Of a stretch of 64,000 bases of DNA, positions 26,801 through 39,446 are shown one piece after another. Under the pieces are notes generated by a model. It was not told where the DNA came from. It worked only from the letters and a program-made list of their open reading frames with translations, and did no database searches. The number at the start of each line of letters is the position of its first letter. Position 1 is the first letter of the stretch. Made by a program: the position numbers and the translations under genes. This DNA comes from Vigna angularis (taxonomy: Eukaryota; Streptophyta; Magnoliopsida; Fabales; Fabaceae): contig NC_068980.1 in assembly GCF_016808095.1 (NCBI RefSeq), positions 5,552,501 through 5,616,500 on the forward strand. The letters run 5' to 3'.

Positions 26801-28552
26801 GACACTTGACCAATTCAACCGAAACAATTATCAAAATAAAATTTATTCCATCCTAGACCACTATTGGTAGATTTTTTAGGTGTGTTTATGATCAATAATT
26901 TACATTTGACACTGGTAATCATTTTACCAATATTGTATTTCCTTATGGATGGTTTTGAACTTCGCTATAATGGGTCTGCTTATGATGTTTTGTGGGTTGT
27001 CCATGGAGTCTTGGGATGTTGAAAGCCAGGATATCTAGGAGGTGAAAGGCAGAAGAATGATATAGTGAAAAAGGCATAATGTTAAAACTAAAAATGAGAG
27101 AATGAAGATCTAAGTGAAATGTCGTCACTAATAACACTTAATGTGGCTTGCAGTAAAAAAAATGTATGTAGATTTGGTTCACAAAATTCACTCGAAATAT
27201 GTAAAAGACAGTTAAGAATTAACATGGGATGAAATGACTTTGGAAATGATCATTACCATGGCATTAGGGACAACAGTTGAGCGAGTCAGTGAGTTTCACT
27301 GTCTCTCATTCTTATTTTTAAAATAAAAATTGATCTTCATTTGTATCATATAAAATTTTTGTTTATCTCCATTTTCATTGGAAAACAACCATATCATCAA
27401 CTCCTTTACTATTACAAATATTAATTAACTTTTTTACAAGTAAAAATCACATAAAAAAAATTATATTATCATATTCATTAGGAGAAATATATAACAAAAT
27501 TATAATTATATAAATATTAAATATAAGTATTAAAAATAAAGTAAAAATAATTAAATATGTGTCTTAAAAATAATAATCAATAATCATTATATTACTTAAT
27601 AAACTAAAGGTGTTTTTGATAATAATGGATTGAAACAAATAAAGGATTGGAATGGATATATACATACTTATATATAAATTCACATATCCAATTTAAAAAT
27701 TTGGATTACTCATACACAAAATTCTGCTTTAAAATCGAAACAGGTTCAGACAACCACTTCTATGCATAAAAATATTGGTGAAGCCAATATCTACGATTTT
27801 GTTAAGATATTAAACTTTAAACAATTAAAAAATAACTAATTTCAGGTTTGTGGTAAAAACATGTCCTCCAAAGGCATACAAAGGAATTGGTACCAAATCC
27901 CTTTCAGTGCCTAAATTGCTTCTTCAATGTTGACGACTCTACCACATGAATTGAGCTTTGGGCAACCCTACACATTAATTAATTGTAATAAATCCTCTCA
28001 GAAAACTGGTGTAGAAGCGGGTTCTATATGATACAGTAATTGCTTGACAAGGATTGCTGCGACAACAACGCGCTGATAGATCAGTGTTTTAATTTTCTTT
28101 TATGTCAAAACAAAAAGAAGATTCCAAAAATGCAACTAAGATACAACAGCTACGTGCCAAAGGTAATAGGTGGATCGGAATAAATATATTAAACAAAAAC
28201 TTTAAAGTCCCGATTGAGAAGGTATAATGTGTTGATATATAATATATACATAACCGAGATGATTTGTCAAAAGCAGCCTTAAAGCAAGGAAGAAGAAAAA
28301 GAAACTCCATGTGGAGATTTTGAATGAATCAAAACTAGATACATGCTACTCTAATAAATTTTGAAATAAATAGACCCTGATAAAATTATAACACAAATAG
28401 ATCGCCTCCGGAACTTCAATTTACACAACATCACCAACTATACTAACCATGATTAAATCTAAGACGATGTGAATGCAGATTTGGAGCAATTTCTTGGTTG
28501 GTTGATAACATCCAATAAACTGAAAATGTTGAACCAAGAAAACACTTATCAT
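21393..28552. other. AT-rich intergenic DNA, no gene seen
   Basis: About 7.2 kb without a supported gene. A more GC-balanced patch at about 26700-26840 (TCTGCAGGTCAACAACTCATC and following) looks like transposon debris but was not identified. The 3' end should contain the 3' UTR of the minus-strand transporter gene. Confidence 0.55.
23809..23872. repeat. (AT)n microsatellite
   Basis: About 30 uninterrupted TA units. Confidence 0.95.
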
Positions 28553-31500
28553 TTACAGGCCAACCCACTTCACCCATCTGAAGATCCGACCAACTCTCAA
28601 GGGTAACTCGTAGTCATTAGCAACAGCAGGCTCCCTTCTAGCAACTTCAGTTTCCGACCAGACGTATACTCCACGTTCTTGCTTACTGCCAGGCACTGTA
28701 TTATCCAAGATGACAGCAACAAGAAAAGCTACTACCATGTGTAGAGAAAAGGTTGTGTTCAGGAAATAGTTTAACTGCAAAAGAAAACAGATTCATTATT
28801 GTGCTAGGAAAACCTGACATGTAAGCCAACGGCTATTAAATTTGCCCTAAAAGAGTACATTATACTTTAACCAGCATTTAATTGCTAAAGTTTAAAAAGA
28901 AACCAAATGGAAACCACGTTATATTTTAACCAGCATTGAATTGCTAAAGTTTAAAAAGAAACCAAATGGAAACCACATTATGATGACTTTCCAATACTAG
29001 TGTATTTATCGTGAGTTAGTTCACTGCATCATGAATTTATGCCATATAGTATTATAGAAATTAATAACAACCACTGCTACATTTACCAGTTTGCAACCAT
29101 GAAATAACATGCAGGATTCAGTTAAAAAAGATGCTGCACACGAGCAGAAATCTTATTAAAACTGGGTAGTAAGACAAACAGTTCTTAAAAATTACTCGTG
29201 CAGGCAAACTACTTATATGTCACCATGGAATAAAATGAAGGTAGTTTCTATTCATTCACCCGACAGAGGGAGATAGTCTTTTCATTTTATTTGCTTCAAT
29301 CTTTCAGTTAAGTCTTATACCAACAAATTTTGATCACAGAAAATAACTGTATGAAAAACAAGTATATAATTCACAAAAGTAAAGGATCTGACACAAGCGC
29401 ATACCCCTCCATATTGGGTGCGGAAAGGCCCATGAGAAGCCACGATGTAGGGTTGAAAGTAACTGGGCACTGACGAGTTGGAATGTGGGGAGATGCCGTA
29501 TTGTTGAAAGTAGGCAGGTACGGAAAGAGAGAAAAACAGTGATAACCCAATTATGATGATGTTGCGAGAGCTTCCAGCCTCACTATAGCGTAGATTTGAC
29601 AAGCCCAAAGCTGTAAGCATTGCCCACATAAAGCATAAGAGACCAGCGACCATGACTTCAGGAATTGAAGCAATGAACCCTCCCACCTTACCTGTTCAAT
29701 GCAAGTAAAGTTATATTTGCAAAGAAAAATTCTAAAATTGAGTACAAATTGCAATAGATATAAGAAAAGCCTCTATATCCCCGCCCAAATATACCACTAA
29801 AACCTTGTAATTAAATCACTATGCACAATACTCAAAAAAATGATTCACTAGCACACCACGAACGAAATTGATGAAAACAATTTAGACTACTACTTATTCT
29901 TCAGAAAGGCTCAGTACTAGAGATTATGTTATAAGCATCATACATTTTGCTAGCTGTTCTGAACTTCTAAAAGGGAAAAACCAAGATATATTACAAATGA
30001 CATTTCATCTAAAAGTTGTAGTTGTAAATCTACTTTTGATCAGTGGCTATTAATCACAAGTAGACTGATAAATTAGGATGCAAGAAAAGAAAGACGCTAT
30101 ACACTTACCCACAAGAGACAACAGTATCAGGAAGCATGCACCCAATTGAACTGCTCTGCGGCTTCCCATTTTAGTGACCGCAATGGTATGAACATTTTCA
30201 GTTAAGGTGGTAGACCCTGTTCCAGTTCCCCAAAGACCAGCCAAGACACTAGAAAGACCCTCCAAACCAATTCCTCGACTAAGAACTCCAGGAGTCGGAG
30301 GACGAGACGCTACCAATAAAGAAGATGCATGATATGAACCAACCTACAAAATTTAAAATAAAATGACTATCATCAACAACACGAGGTGATTATGTAATCC
30401 TGCATATAGAAAAAAAAATCATGAATCCAATTTTGATGTATTAGATTGTTAATCTCAGATAAATGCTATTTTTACTTATCCTGAAAGCATCTTCAAAATA
30501 AATAAAATGCCATAATGGCATTTGCAGTGTTGAAATTTTACAGATGGTGTCTACTTAATGTGAACATTTCTTGGTGGGGGGGTGGGTGGGGGGGGGGGGG
30601 GGGGGGGGGGGGGGGTGGGGCGATTACAGATGTCACCAGGTGAAAACAACAAAACAAGTTAAACCATTGATCTTAACTTCAGAGATCATAAAACTATGAC
30701 AACCTGGAGTCTCTTGAGTACCTTTTGATGTCGAGGGTTATAATAAAAATCAAATGACAAAAGTAATGAATTAAATATTATATTCAAGTTTCCTACATCA
30801 GCATAGTCAAGCCGTCATATATTGAACACATAGCTTTGTTAGGAAAAATTACTATTTCTATTAGTGCTTATATCATGCAAGAACGAGAACAGCTTTTCAC
30901 ATAATATTGCTAGCACATTAAGAAGGCAAGAGTATCAACACGTTCAGAGCCTAGATAAATAAATATAGTCCAGGAAACAAAAGGAAAAATAATAAAGAGA
31001 AGCTAACCGAATCAACAGATGAGATCAAGGAAACCACGCACATCACAAGAGCCATTTTCCAATGGAAGACAGGAGTACCCCATTGTAACGGATACGGAAA
31101 TCTAAACCATGGGGATGATTCCAATGCATAAGAAGTATCAACTCGACAATGCTTCATTTTTGAGACATGCTTTCTGCAGTGCTCAGAAACCATATTTGAG
31201 GAAGGTATATTTATGTCACACCCATTATAGTTGTAGACTCCAGCTTCAGTCAGCAAGAAAGCAACTGCCCATGTGATTGCGAGACCCAAAGGAACCTGGC
31301 AGTAAGGTGAAGCAAAAAAAATACAGTTAACAGAAATCGATTATGTTAGCTAGTAACTCAGAAGGATATTGTCGTGTTAAACTTACTGCATATATTAGAA
31401 ATATGCGGTGCCCAAAAACAGATATTTTACGAAGATACTGCAGAAAGCAAGAAAAGGGATAGTTAAGAATGTTAGCAAATTGTAGTGATCCAACCATACA

Positions 31501-34220
31501 CAGTAGGAACGTGAATTCAACACACTTACAAGAGAAAACACAATAACCACTAATATCTGCACAGCACCAATCTCCAGACACGTACCAACTATCGGAAAAC
31601 CATAACTGTAAAATGAAAGTCCAACTGCGGCAATGGTTGGGGATACAACCACAGGATTGATTAACCTGAAAATTCAGATACGATCCTTAGTAGTTTCATT
31701 TCAGACAACTCTAACAGTATAGTCATTTAATCATGAGGAAAGGTAAAGGAAATAAGTCTGTGGTACTGACAGGTTAATATCATCATACTGCAATCCACAA
31801 GAGAAAAAATACCCAGTGAAGTTAAAAAGAATATGATCTCTCATCTCTCACCTGCTACCATTAGACACACTTATTACAGCAGGCTAGCTGAAACTGGACA
31901 AAATAGGAGGCAAATACAGCTTATTTCATTTCAAAATCCTATTGGCAATGAGATGCTTCAAATGCAGGCAGAATTGATTGAGAGGAATGGAAGATTGCTA
32001 ACAGTGTTAGGAAGAAACTTATAGGAGTGGCTTGGACAGGACTTGAACTCCCATAAATAGAGGGTTATTTACAAGCAATTAATTTTGCAAAAGAATTCAA
32101 TATAACTCATTAATCAATTAATTAATCAATAACTACATCATCAACCAAAAGAAAAAGAAATGGTTGCCCACAACACATAATAGAATGAATGGAAGCCTAT
32201 GAACTGGCTATGTGCTCTCCAAAAAAAAAATTAAGAGGAATTATACACATGACAGGAAGGATGGAACCATGAGAAATGGCGAGGAAAAATTATACTTCAA
32301 AACACTATGTTTAATAATTTAAAACAAAACATTTTCATGTAAGAATATTCTCAATTTGTTAATTAAACTGCTAACGTAAAGCCATGAATGCATTAAACGA
32401 CCAATTATTGTGGGTATTAATTATTATGGCTTAGCTTCAATAAATATTGAAAGAGAAACATATAATACTTTGAAATGGTCATGCAAAGAATGCCCATACA
32501 CACAATATTTTAAACTTTAAAGCACTGGCATTTATGCGAACTAAATTTCCCTATTGTTTCTATTCTCATTATTCTTTCCTTCATTGTCTCCCACGGATAA
32601 TCTACCAGTATTTCTCAAACTTCAGCAGTTGGCACTACACTTTAAATAGCCTCTATCAACAAGAATAAATACCGAGTAATAAAACAATAAATTACGTACT
32701 AAAAAACAAACAATATTGGGGCATAAAAAATTCCACAATCATACCTTACTAACAGTGACATAAGGCCGGTATATCCAAGGAATGTTTGAAAAGCCGATCC
32801 AATGATTATAGCCCCCTGCAGCTCCTTCATTATGTGTTTGAATTTCTGAAAATTGACACAATAATTCCTCAGCAGTCTTAGTTTCAGTTACTCTACCAAA
32901 AGGCTCACAATGCACACATACAAAAGCCCATGACATCTCACAAACAACCAACAGCAGAAACATAATCTGAAACACAAAGAAAAGTGAAGAAAAACACACA
33001 TTTTCATTTAATCCTTGAAACTCGGAGGAGTTGATGATCGCTAAGGCCGGAGCCAGATATACAAAAGAAGGCCCCTGTATCAAGGGCAACCTCGACCCAA
33101 AATTTGTATGCAACAGTGTAGTCATTCCTGACACAAAGAGCACCGTCGACACCACAGCAGAAGTATCCTCCTACACCCACAAACACATCAGAAAACACAA
33201 CCCTATAATAAATACATGTAAAAAGGCAATACAGTTAATTAGTCCTGTTTGGATAAACTTATAGAAGAAGAAAACAATAATACAAATTGAGTTCTCCCAT
33301 AATTTAAAATAAACGCATAAGCTTAGCTTTTATCGAAGTTCTAACATCTACCTTCTCCATAAGCAAAGACATACAAGTTAATATAAAGTTGTGGAAGAAA
33401 CTTAATTCATTTTAAATTCTTGTTTTCTTAAGTTTATGATTTACACAAAAGAAACTTGGTTAGAAACTGGAAATCACTCACGCGAGAGCCTCCCATTGCC
33501 GGAACCATAACAAGCGGAATGAGAATCAACGAACCCAATATCGAAACGTAATGCTGAATGCCGTACACCCCAATGGGAACTAAAAAAAAGCATCCAGGAA
33601 AGAAAAAAGAACCATTAGCACATAAATTAAACTTTATAGTATAAAAAATTTCAACCTCCAAGTAAGTATAATATAACTAACAGCACAAACATGTACAATA
33701 ATTTTTGCTTTTAATTATTCCTACTCTCACCTAAACCAGGTGAATCTCTGAGGTCATACTTCATATGCGAATTCCTCGACACTAAACCATCGTCGTCCAC
33801 AATGTTCTCATGACTCGCAGTCCGCCGCCCCGGCGGAGGAGGTGGTGGCGGCGGCGCCGCCGCCTGGCCATTAATGCTTGAAACGGAACTCTTGGGGACT
33901 CCGTCAGAGTCTCTGCGCTTCTTCACGACATGATCCTTGGGAGGAGAAAGCGGCGGGACCTTGTCACGGTGAGCCACGCCGTTGGCCGGCGTCGAGGCCG
34001 GGGCCCGACCTGCTTCGAGATCCAGGCTAGTGTCGGGCTCCTTGGGCTTGGGCTGGAGGCTTATCTGACCCGAGTCGCTGGCATTGGCCTCGCCCGAAAA
34101 CTTGGGCCTGAAGCCCGTTTTCTTGGCCCAGGTAGAAGGCGGCATTGCCTTGGCGTCCGGCAACGGTGCCGGTGGCCACGGCCCCGGACGCTGTGGCGCT
34201 TTGGGATCGGAATCGGGCAT
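28553..34220 (-). CDS. NAT12: Nucleobase-ascorbate transporter, NAT11/NAT12 type
   Basis: Ten exons on the minus strand: 34220-33731, 33579-33482, 33170-33000, 32845-32745, 31665-31530, 31437-31387, 31295-31008, 30343-30109, 29691-29405 and 28774-28553. All introns are GT-AG and all phases agree. They give 692 residues, close to the roughly 700 of the family. Members are polytopic membrane proteins of the nucleobase/ascorbate (xanthine-uracil permease) superfamily. The N-terminal 150 or so residues are Pro-rich and hydrophilic and contain a run of eight prolines, a mark of the long NAT11/NAT12 branch. The transport core follows with VPIGVYGIQHYVSILGSLI, the QGPSFVYLAP segment in TM3, SVDSVGSYHASSLL and GTGTGSTTLTENVHTIAVTK. 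In the NAT signature position (usually QNxGxxxxT) the sequence is ENVHTIAVT, with His in place of Gly. The substrate is not known from the sequence. Confidence 0.95.
28860..28977 (-). repeat. Tandem 59-bp duplication in the last NAT intron
   Basis: Two adjacent 59-bp units (28860-28918 and 28919-28977) differ at only a few positions. They lie in the intron between the last two coding exons. Confidence 0.9.
30573..30620 (+). repeat. Poly-G tract in a NAT intron
   Basis: A nearly pure G run of about 46 bases with three T interruptions lies in the intron between the exons ending at 31008 and starting at 30343. On the gene's sense strand it is poly-C; the opposite strand could form G-quadruplexes. 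The exact length may be a sequencing or assembly artefact. Confidence 0.85.
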
Positions 34221-34222
34221 CG

Positions 34223-34234
34223 CTAGCAGCACAT
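34223..34234 (-). promoter_or_regulatory. Four-codon upstream ORF before the NAT start
   Basis: The leader carries ATG TGC TGC TAG, whose stop ends two bases before the main ATG at 34220. If it lies in the mRNA leader, a ribosome using this minimal uORF would have to reinitiate almost at once, or the main start would be reached by leaky scanning. Confidence 0.6.
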
Positions 34235-36502
34235 AATGGCTTCAGTGATATGTTGAAGTGTAGATCTGAAGAGCAGAGTGGGGAAGCGAAGGTTTAGGGT
34301 TTTTGTAGTTTGTCCGGAGGATGAGAGAGATGAAACTCCGGCATGAAAGAGAAAGAAAGTGTGAGAAAAAACGTGCAGTGAGTGAGTGAAGTGAGAAGAG
34401 AAGAAGCTAAAACTGAACTAAAACCGCGTTATTTAGAATCACTTTTTTATTATTTACTTTAGTAGTTTTGTTTTGTTTCTCATTTTGTCTTGCTTCTTTC
34501 CCTCCCTTCTCTTCTTCTCTCCCGAAATAACCGGTGTTGCTTACGTCACTCGCGTTTGGATTGCGCTTTCAAATTCAATGCCAACAAAACAAAACACCAA
34601 GATTTTCTAACGCCTCCACCCCGCTCATTACATAATGGAAAATTCCTTTAGATTTTTTTCTTGGTGGAAATCTATGAATATAAATGCAACTTTTAGCTTA
34701 AACTCTCTGTTTATTATTCCTTAATTAACTAATATTTTGAGATAGATATTCACACTTAATTAGCATAAAATATAATTTTTTATTAAAACTGTGTCTGCGA
34801 TTGGTCCTTTTCCTTCGTCAATATTTTCATTCTGACATAAGCAGCAGTTCAACAATTGGACTGCCAACTAATTCAGCTAAATTTGTATAAATTTAACCAT
34901 GTTAAGTATCTTCATTTGTTTTCATATTTTGTGGTGTGTAGCACTTTGTACAATGACATTTTTAATCGCATTGTAATTTGTTTTATATGTGCATGAATTT
35001 GGTTTAATTTGCATATACCATCTTTAAATTTTCCATTGAAAGAATATGCCATGATGAAAAGATAGCTTGGACTACTTTATGTGTTCAGAAATTTCACAAT
35101 GTTATTCCAAAGTGAAACCTGGTTTTCTGTTCGATAAAGCCAATACATGACAAAAAGTTTGTTTTAAAGCTTTCAACACACAAAAATAATGAAAAAGCTT
35201 TGAATACTCTTTGTGTGAAATAGTGCAATCTAACATTCTTTTGTAATTTGAATTTTCTTGGTATATTAAAATACATTGAATTTAATGTTTTAAAATATAT
35301 TTAAAAATTGTTAATATGACAAAATTAGTATATTATAATTTTATAGGTTAAATATGTTTTTAATTTATAAATTTAAATGTAAAATTAAAACTCATACTTA
35401 TTTCAAATGTTGGTATATTTTAATCTTCAAAATAAAAATAATAAATGAATATAGCCCTTCTAAATTAAATGACATTAACTATTTCTTTTTGGTTAAATGG
35501 TCTTTTATGATTGACTTTTAAAGTGTGAAGACCGTATCAAATTTTTAATAATAAATTTCAATTTTTAATTAAAATTTAGAATAAAATTATATTTAATCCT
35601 ACTATTTTAATAATTTTTTCAGACAAATTTATTAAAAACAATATTAATAAAACACCAGTTCAATTTATATAAAAAAAATTGATACCAGAATCTAAATTCT
35701 TTTTTATACCTTGATAAACCTTTTTACTTTTACCATAATACTTAATCTGCAACTCAGATTCATAACATTTTCATTCAAGTCCAAAACAAAGGTATTTTAG
35801 TTTCGCAAATGAAAGGATGAGAAGTAATCAGTGAAAACTTAAAGTTCAAACAAAATGCCAGCTATGCATTGAACAACAAATTCAGAGGAATGAAAATTTG
35901 ACTTCAATGATGAATAATGTATTTGAATTCATCAAAACATGCATACCTTCATTGGAATTGCAATTATCCAATGAGAGTAACTGATCACATGAAATTTCAC
36001 ACAAGATGGGAAAAGAAGGCTCGTGAAGAGGAGTAAAACGAGGGTTGAATTTGTTTTTAGTGGAATAAATAGAAAATGTTGAACAAATTGTTTGGTATGA
36101 TGCCATTTTTTTTTGTAAATAACGTAAGAAGGCAGAGGAAAAGAGATTTCCAAATTGCATAAGTCATGGCACATTCATTGGAAAGGTGTGTAGTTTGTTT
36201 GTGAGGTTCATTGGAATCTAACTCCATCATGATCTCTAACAATATTTGTTCCAAAACATATCAGTTATTTAAATAAGGATCCTGTCTTTTTTCCAACAGA
36301 AACCAGCTCTCTTTAGCCGTACACACACAATTGTGTTTTGGTAAATCTTGTTTTGTTTTCATTATATAATGTTAGGTAACAAAAAAATAGTAATGTTGTA
36401 TTAGATATAAATAATGTTTATTTGACACTTAACAAAAAAAGATATATTTATTATTTATTGTATAATTTATCAAATATCTATTTAAAAAATATTTTTAAAA
36501 TT

Positions 36503-36562
<60 letters not shown>

Positions 36563-37506
36563 CTATAAATATCTAAAAATTATATTTTATAAATTTTTAA
36601 AATAAATTCTAAATAAAATTATAAAGAAAAATATAAAATATAATATAAATTAAAATTTAATTTTAATTAAATTAACTTAATAAAATATAAATTAATTTTA
36701 ATTTTAATTAAATTTAACTTAATCAAATATAAATTAAATTTTTATTTTAAGTTTTTTTAAACATCTAAATAGAACGAAGATAATAAATATTTTCGGATAT
36801 CAATTCTATTATAAATTTTATTCACTGATAACTACATATACATGTCTTAATTTATTTGAAATTTCACTATAAATATTATATGATTTCTTAGTTTTTTTTA
36901 CTATTGTGAGGACATTTTTAAAATTGTATTTTAACTTTTACTTCGATCAGAGCATCACTCTAAATAGTGTAATTGACTATTGGAAACAACTAAGATTCAT
37001 TAAAAACTATTAATTTATATTGAACCATTGTCATTTTGTAAAAATTAATCATATGATTACGGTTAAATGAGAATTAATATTGTAGAGTCAAAATGATGAC
37101 AATTTCACTGGTACAAGGACTAATTTTGAAATCTTATGTTATATTTTTTGTCAATTCCATTGTGATATATATAATATAAAATATTATCTAACTTTTGTCC
37201 TAATGGTATATCTCATTTTAAGTTCTTAAGTAAATTTTTGTAGGTCTTTCAATTTAATTTTTATTATTTTGAGGATACAAAATGATATTTATTTTTGAGA
37301 TATTGAGAGTTCGTCTACAGTAATACCTCTTTTATATTATAGATCTAAAAAGTTTATTTGCCAAGAGATATTGCATAAGAAACTTATATAATACTTACAC
37401 TTTAATTAATGTTTATTTAATTGCTAATATTTTTAAGACCGATTTTTTTTAAAGTCCATGTTGTTATTTAAGACTAGTAGTCTTAAATCTTATGTAATAT
37501 AATTTA
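34235..37506. other. NAT promoter region and AT-rich intergenic DNA
   Basis: The first 300 bases upstream of the NAT gene are GA-rich (on the plus strand GAGAGA-type runs) and probably hold its leader and promoter. The rest is AT-rich, with an (AT)n tract at about 36505-36557. No gene was recognised. Confidence 0.5.
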
Positions 37507-38606
37507 GAGTGTGTTCTTTTGGGGGAATTTGGGAGAGATGATTTGGGGGAGATGATTTGAATGAATTTGAGTGGATTTGAGGGTAATTTTTTAGTTGTTT
37601 TTTTGAGTGGATTTGTGGGTAATTAAGAGTGGATTTGGAAGTAAAGTTTATGAGAATTAGTGTAGGATTTGATTGATGTGATAGATTTTAAAAATTAGTT
37701 TAATTGGTAGAAAAGGAAGATGACCAAATTGCCCCTAGTTATAAAAATATTATAAAATGTTATTATATAATGTTATATTTAATTGTAAAAATGTTTATGA
37801 AGAGGAAAAAATTATTTGGTTGTTCATGTCTAGGGAAATGTTTGCCAAGTTACCACAATTGACTCCTCTAGTACAAGTTTCTGTACAAATATTGGATTTT
37901 GTTCGTGTAATCATTTACCAAGCATCTGTAAACGATTACAGATGTATTTTTTGGTGCATAAGTTTCAAGACTTCAGGATTTTGTTCGTGTAATTGTTTAC
38001 CAATGAGTTGTAATCGATTACCAAAATACCCCTAATTATTAAAATAATATAAAATGATATTTGTTAATGTTATATTTAATTGTAAATATTTTTATAAAGA
38101 ATAAAAAATTAAATTTAATTATTAAAATTAATTTTTAAAAAGTAAAAAAATTATAATTTTTGTTACCTTTCGCAATGAGTATATCCGAGATTTGTATGTG
38201 TTTACATGAATATTATTTAACTTAACATCATGTTACTGTCTCAGCAACCAAATATCAAATAAGAAAAGTATATCCTCTTGTATAGTTATATATTTGAAAG
38301 ATTTTGTTTTAACAATATCTAAAAAACATCATGTCAAAATCACTTTTTAAATAAATAATCTAAAATATAATTAAATCACCGAAACCCACTTCTAATCAAA
38401 ATCAATTGTACAGACTACAACTTTTCCAAACCAACAATGTTCTTCATTGAAATCATAATTAGGGATTTTTCACTGCATCTGTATCCAGTATACTAACACG
38501 GGCAAAGATTTTCTCCCAAAAGAAAACTCTAGTAGTATTAGAATCATGAAACGTACTAAAAATAAGTGGTCATTGAAGTCTTCTTCAAGAGTTGGGTCCC
38601 CATTTC

Positions 38607-38811
38607 CCTATCAGCTTCGTCTTCATCATCATCCACCATGGATGCTCGTTGTATCCTTCTCCAACCTCCACCATCCCTATCAGCTTTGTCTTCATCATCA
38701 TCCATCATGGATGCTCGCTATATCCTTCCAACCTCCACCATCCCTATCAGCTTCGTCTTCATCATCATCCACCATGGATGCTCGCTGTATCGTTCCAACC
38801 TCCACCATCAT
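38607..38811 (+). repeat. Minisatellite, three units of 67-69 bp
   Basis: Units start at about 38611, 38680 and 38747 and share TCAGCTTCGTCTTCATCATC followed by CACCATGGATGCTCG. Because the unit is not a strict multiple of three, the repeats stay open in several frames and produce misleading ORFs. Confidence 0.9.
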
Positions 38812-38930
38812 CAAAAACGCATCAGCCTGCAACACGCATCAGCCATGCACGACGGAGGAAGAATGTTGGGGAACCGATTACTGCACACGCATTCTTCAAA
38901 GCTGAAACCGAATACAAGAATGTGGAACCG

Positions 38931-39018
38931 TTGTTCTCTGCAATTTCTTGAGGGAGTACGTTCTTCTCTGCAATTTCTTGAAGGAGTACGTTCTTCTCTG
39001 CAATTTCTTGAAGGAGTG
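38931..39018 (+). repeat. Minisatellite, three units of 30 bp
   Basis: Three near-identical units with core TTCTCTGCAATTTCTTGA and period 30. Shortly downstream (39070-39111) a 20-bp unit TTACCACTGTAACMGGTTAY occurs twice. Confidence 0.9.
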
Positions 39019-39446
39019 GAACTGGATACGCGTGATGGAACCGAATACAACTTCATCTTCATTTTCTTCTTACCACTGTAACAGGTTATCTTACCACTGT
39101 AACCGGTTACCAGATTCGTGGAACCGAATACATGCCCATGAACCACCTCTTCTTCAAGTGTTGCTGCTTCAGTAAACTTCATCTTCATGCATCAAGTTGT
39201 CCTCAACATCAAGCTACAATCAACCTCGTTCTTCGTCTTGAATGGCTGTGTCAATGGCAGAGAATCTCGCCAGTCAGGGCTAAGAGCGTTGCACAGTGAA
39301 AGTGTGAAGTTAACAAAATCACGAGGGCACACACATAATTTGTGAAGAAATCAGCGCAAATCTCCTCGTTTTAGCGGGATGAAAAAAACAACCCCATCTC
39401 GCAAATCACATCGTTTCGTCGCTCGCAAATCCGCACAAACGAACAC

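Larger units (their letters stand above)
37507..39446. mobile_element. Transposon-like block with degenerate inverted ends
   Basis: The left end GTGTTCTTTTGGGGGAATTT (from 37511) matches the reverse complement of the right end GTGTTCGTTTGTGCGGATTT (ending 39446) at about 22 of 28 positions. A second copy of the left 300 bases occurs at 58344-58690, which supports a mobile origin. Inside are an internal duplication (about 37735-37810 versus 38030-38110), motifs such as GTAATCGATTAC, and two minisatellites. No transposase was seen and no clear target-site duplication was found, so the class is open. Confidence 0.5.

Noticed and set aside
31833..32024. A 63-codon plus-strand ORF in a NAT intron, next to a GTTCAAGTCC-like B box on the other strand
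   Set aside because: No partner exon or domain, and no A box at the right distance, so neither a gene nor a SINE could be supported.
33930..34226. A 98-codon plus-strand ORF opposite NAT exon 1
   Set aside because: It is the shadow of the Pro-rich, GC-rich first exon and has no independent support.
38546..39188. Several overlapping ORFs of 92-171 codons on both strands
   Set aside because: They arise from the two minisatellites, which stay open in several frames. The same repeat reads as different peptides in different frames.
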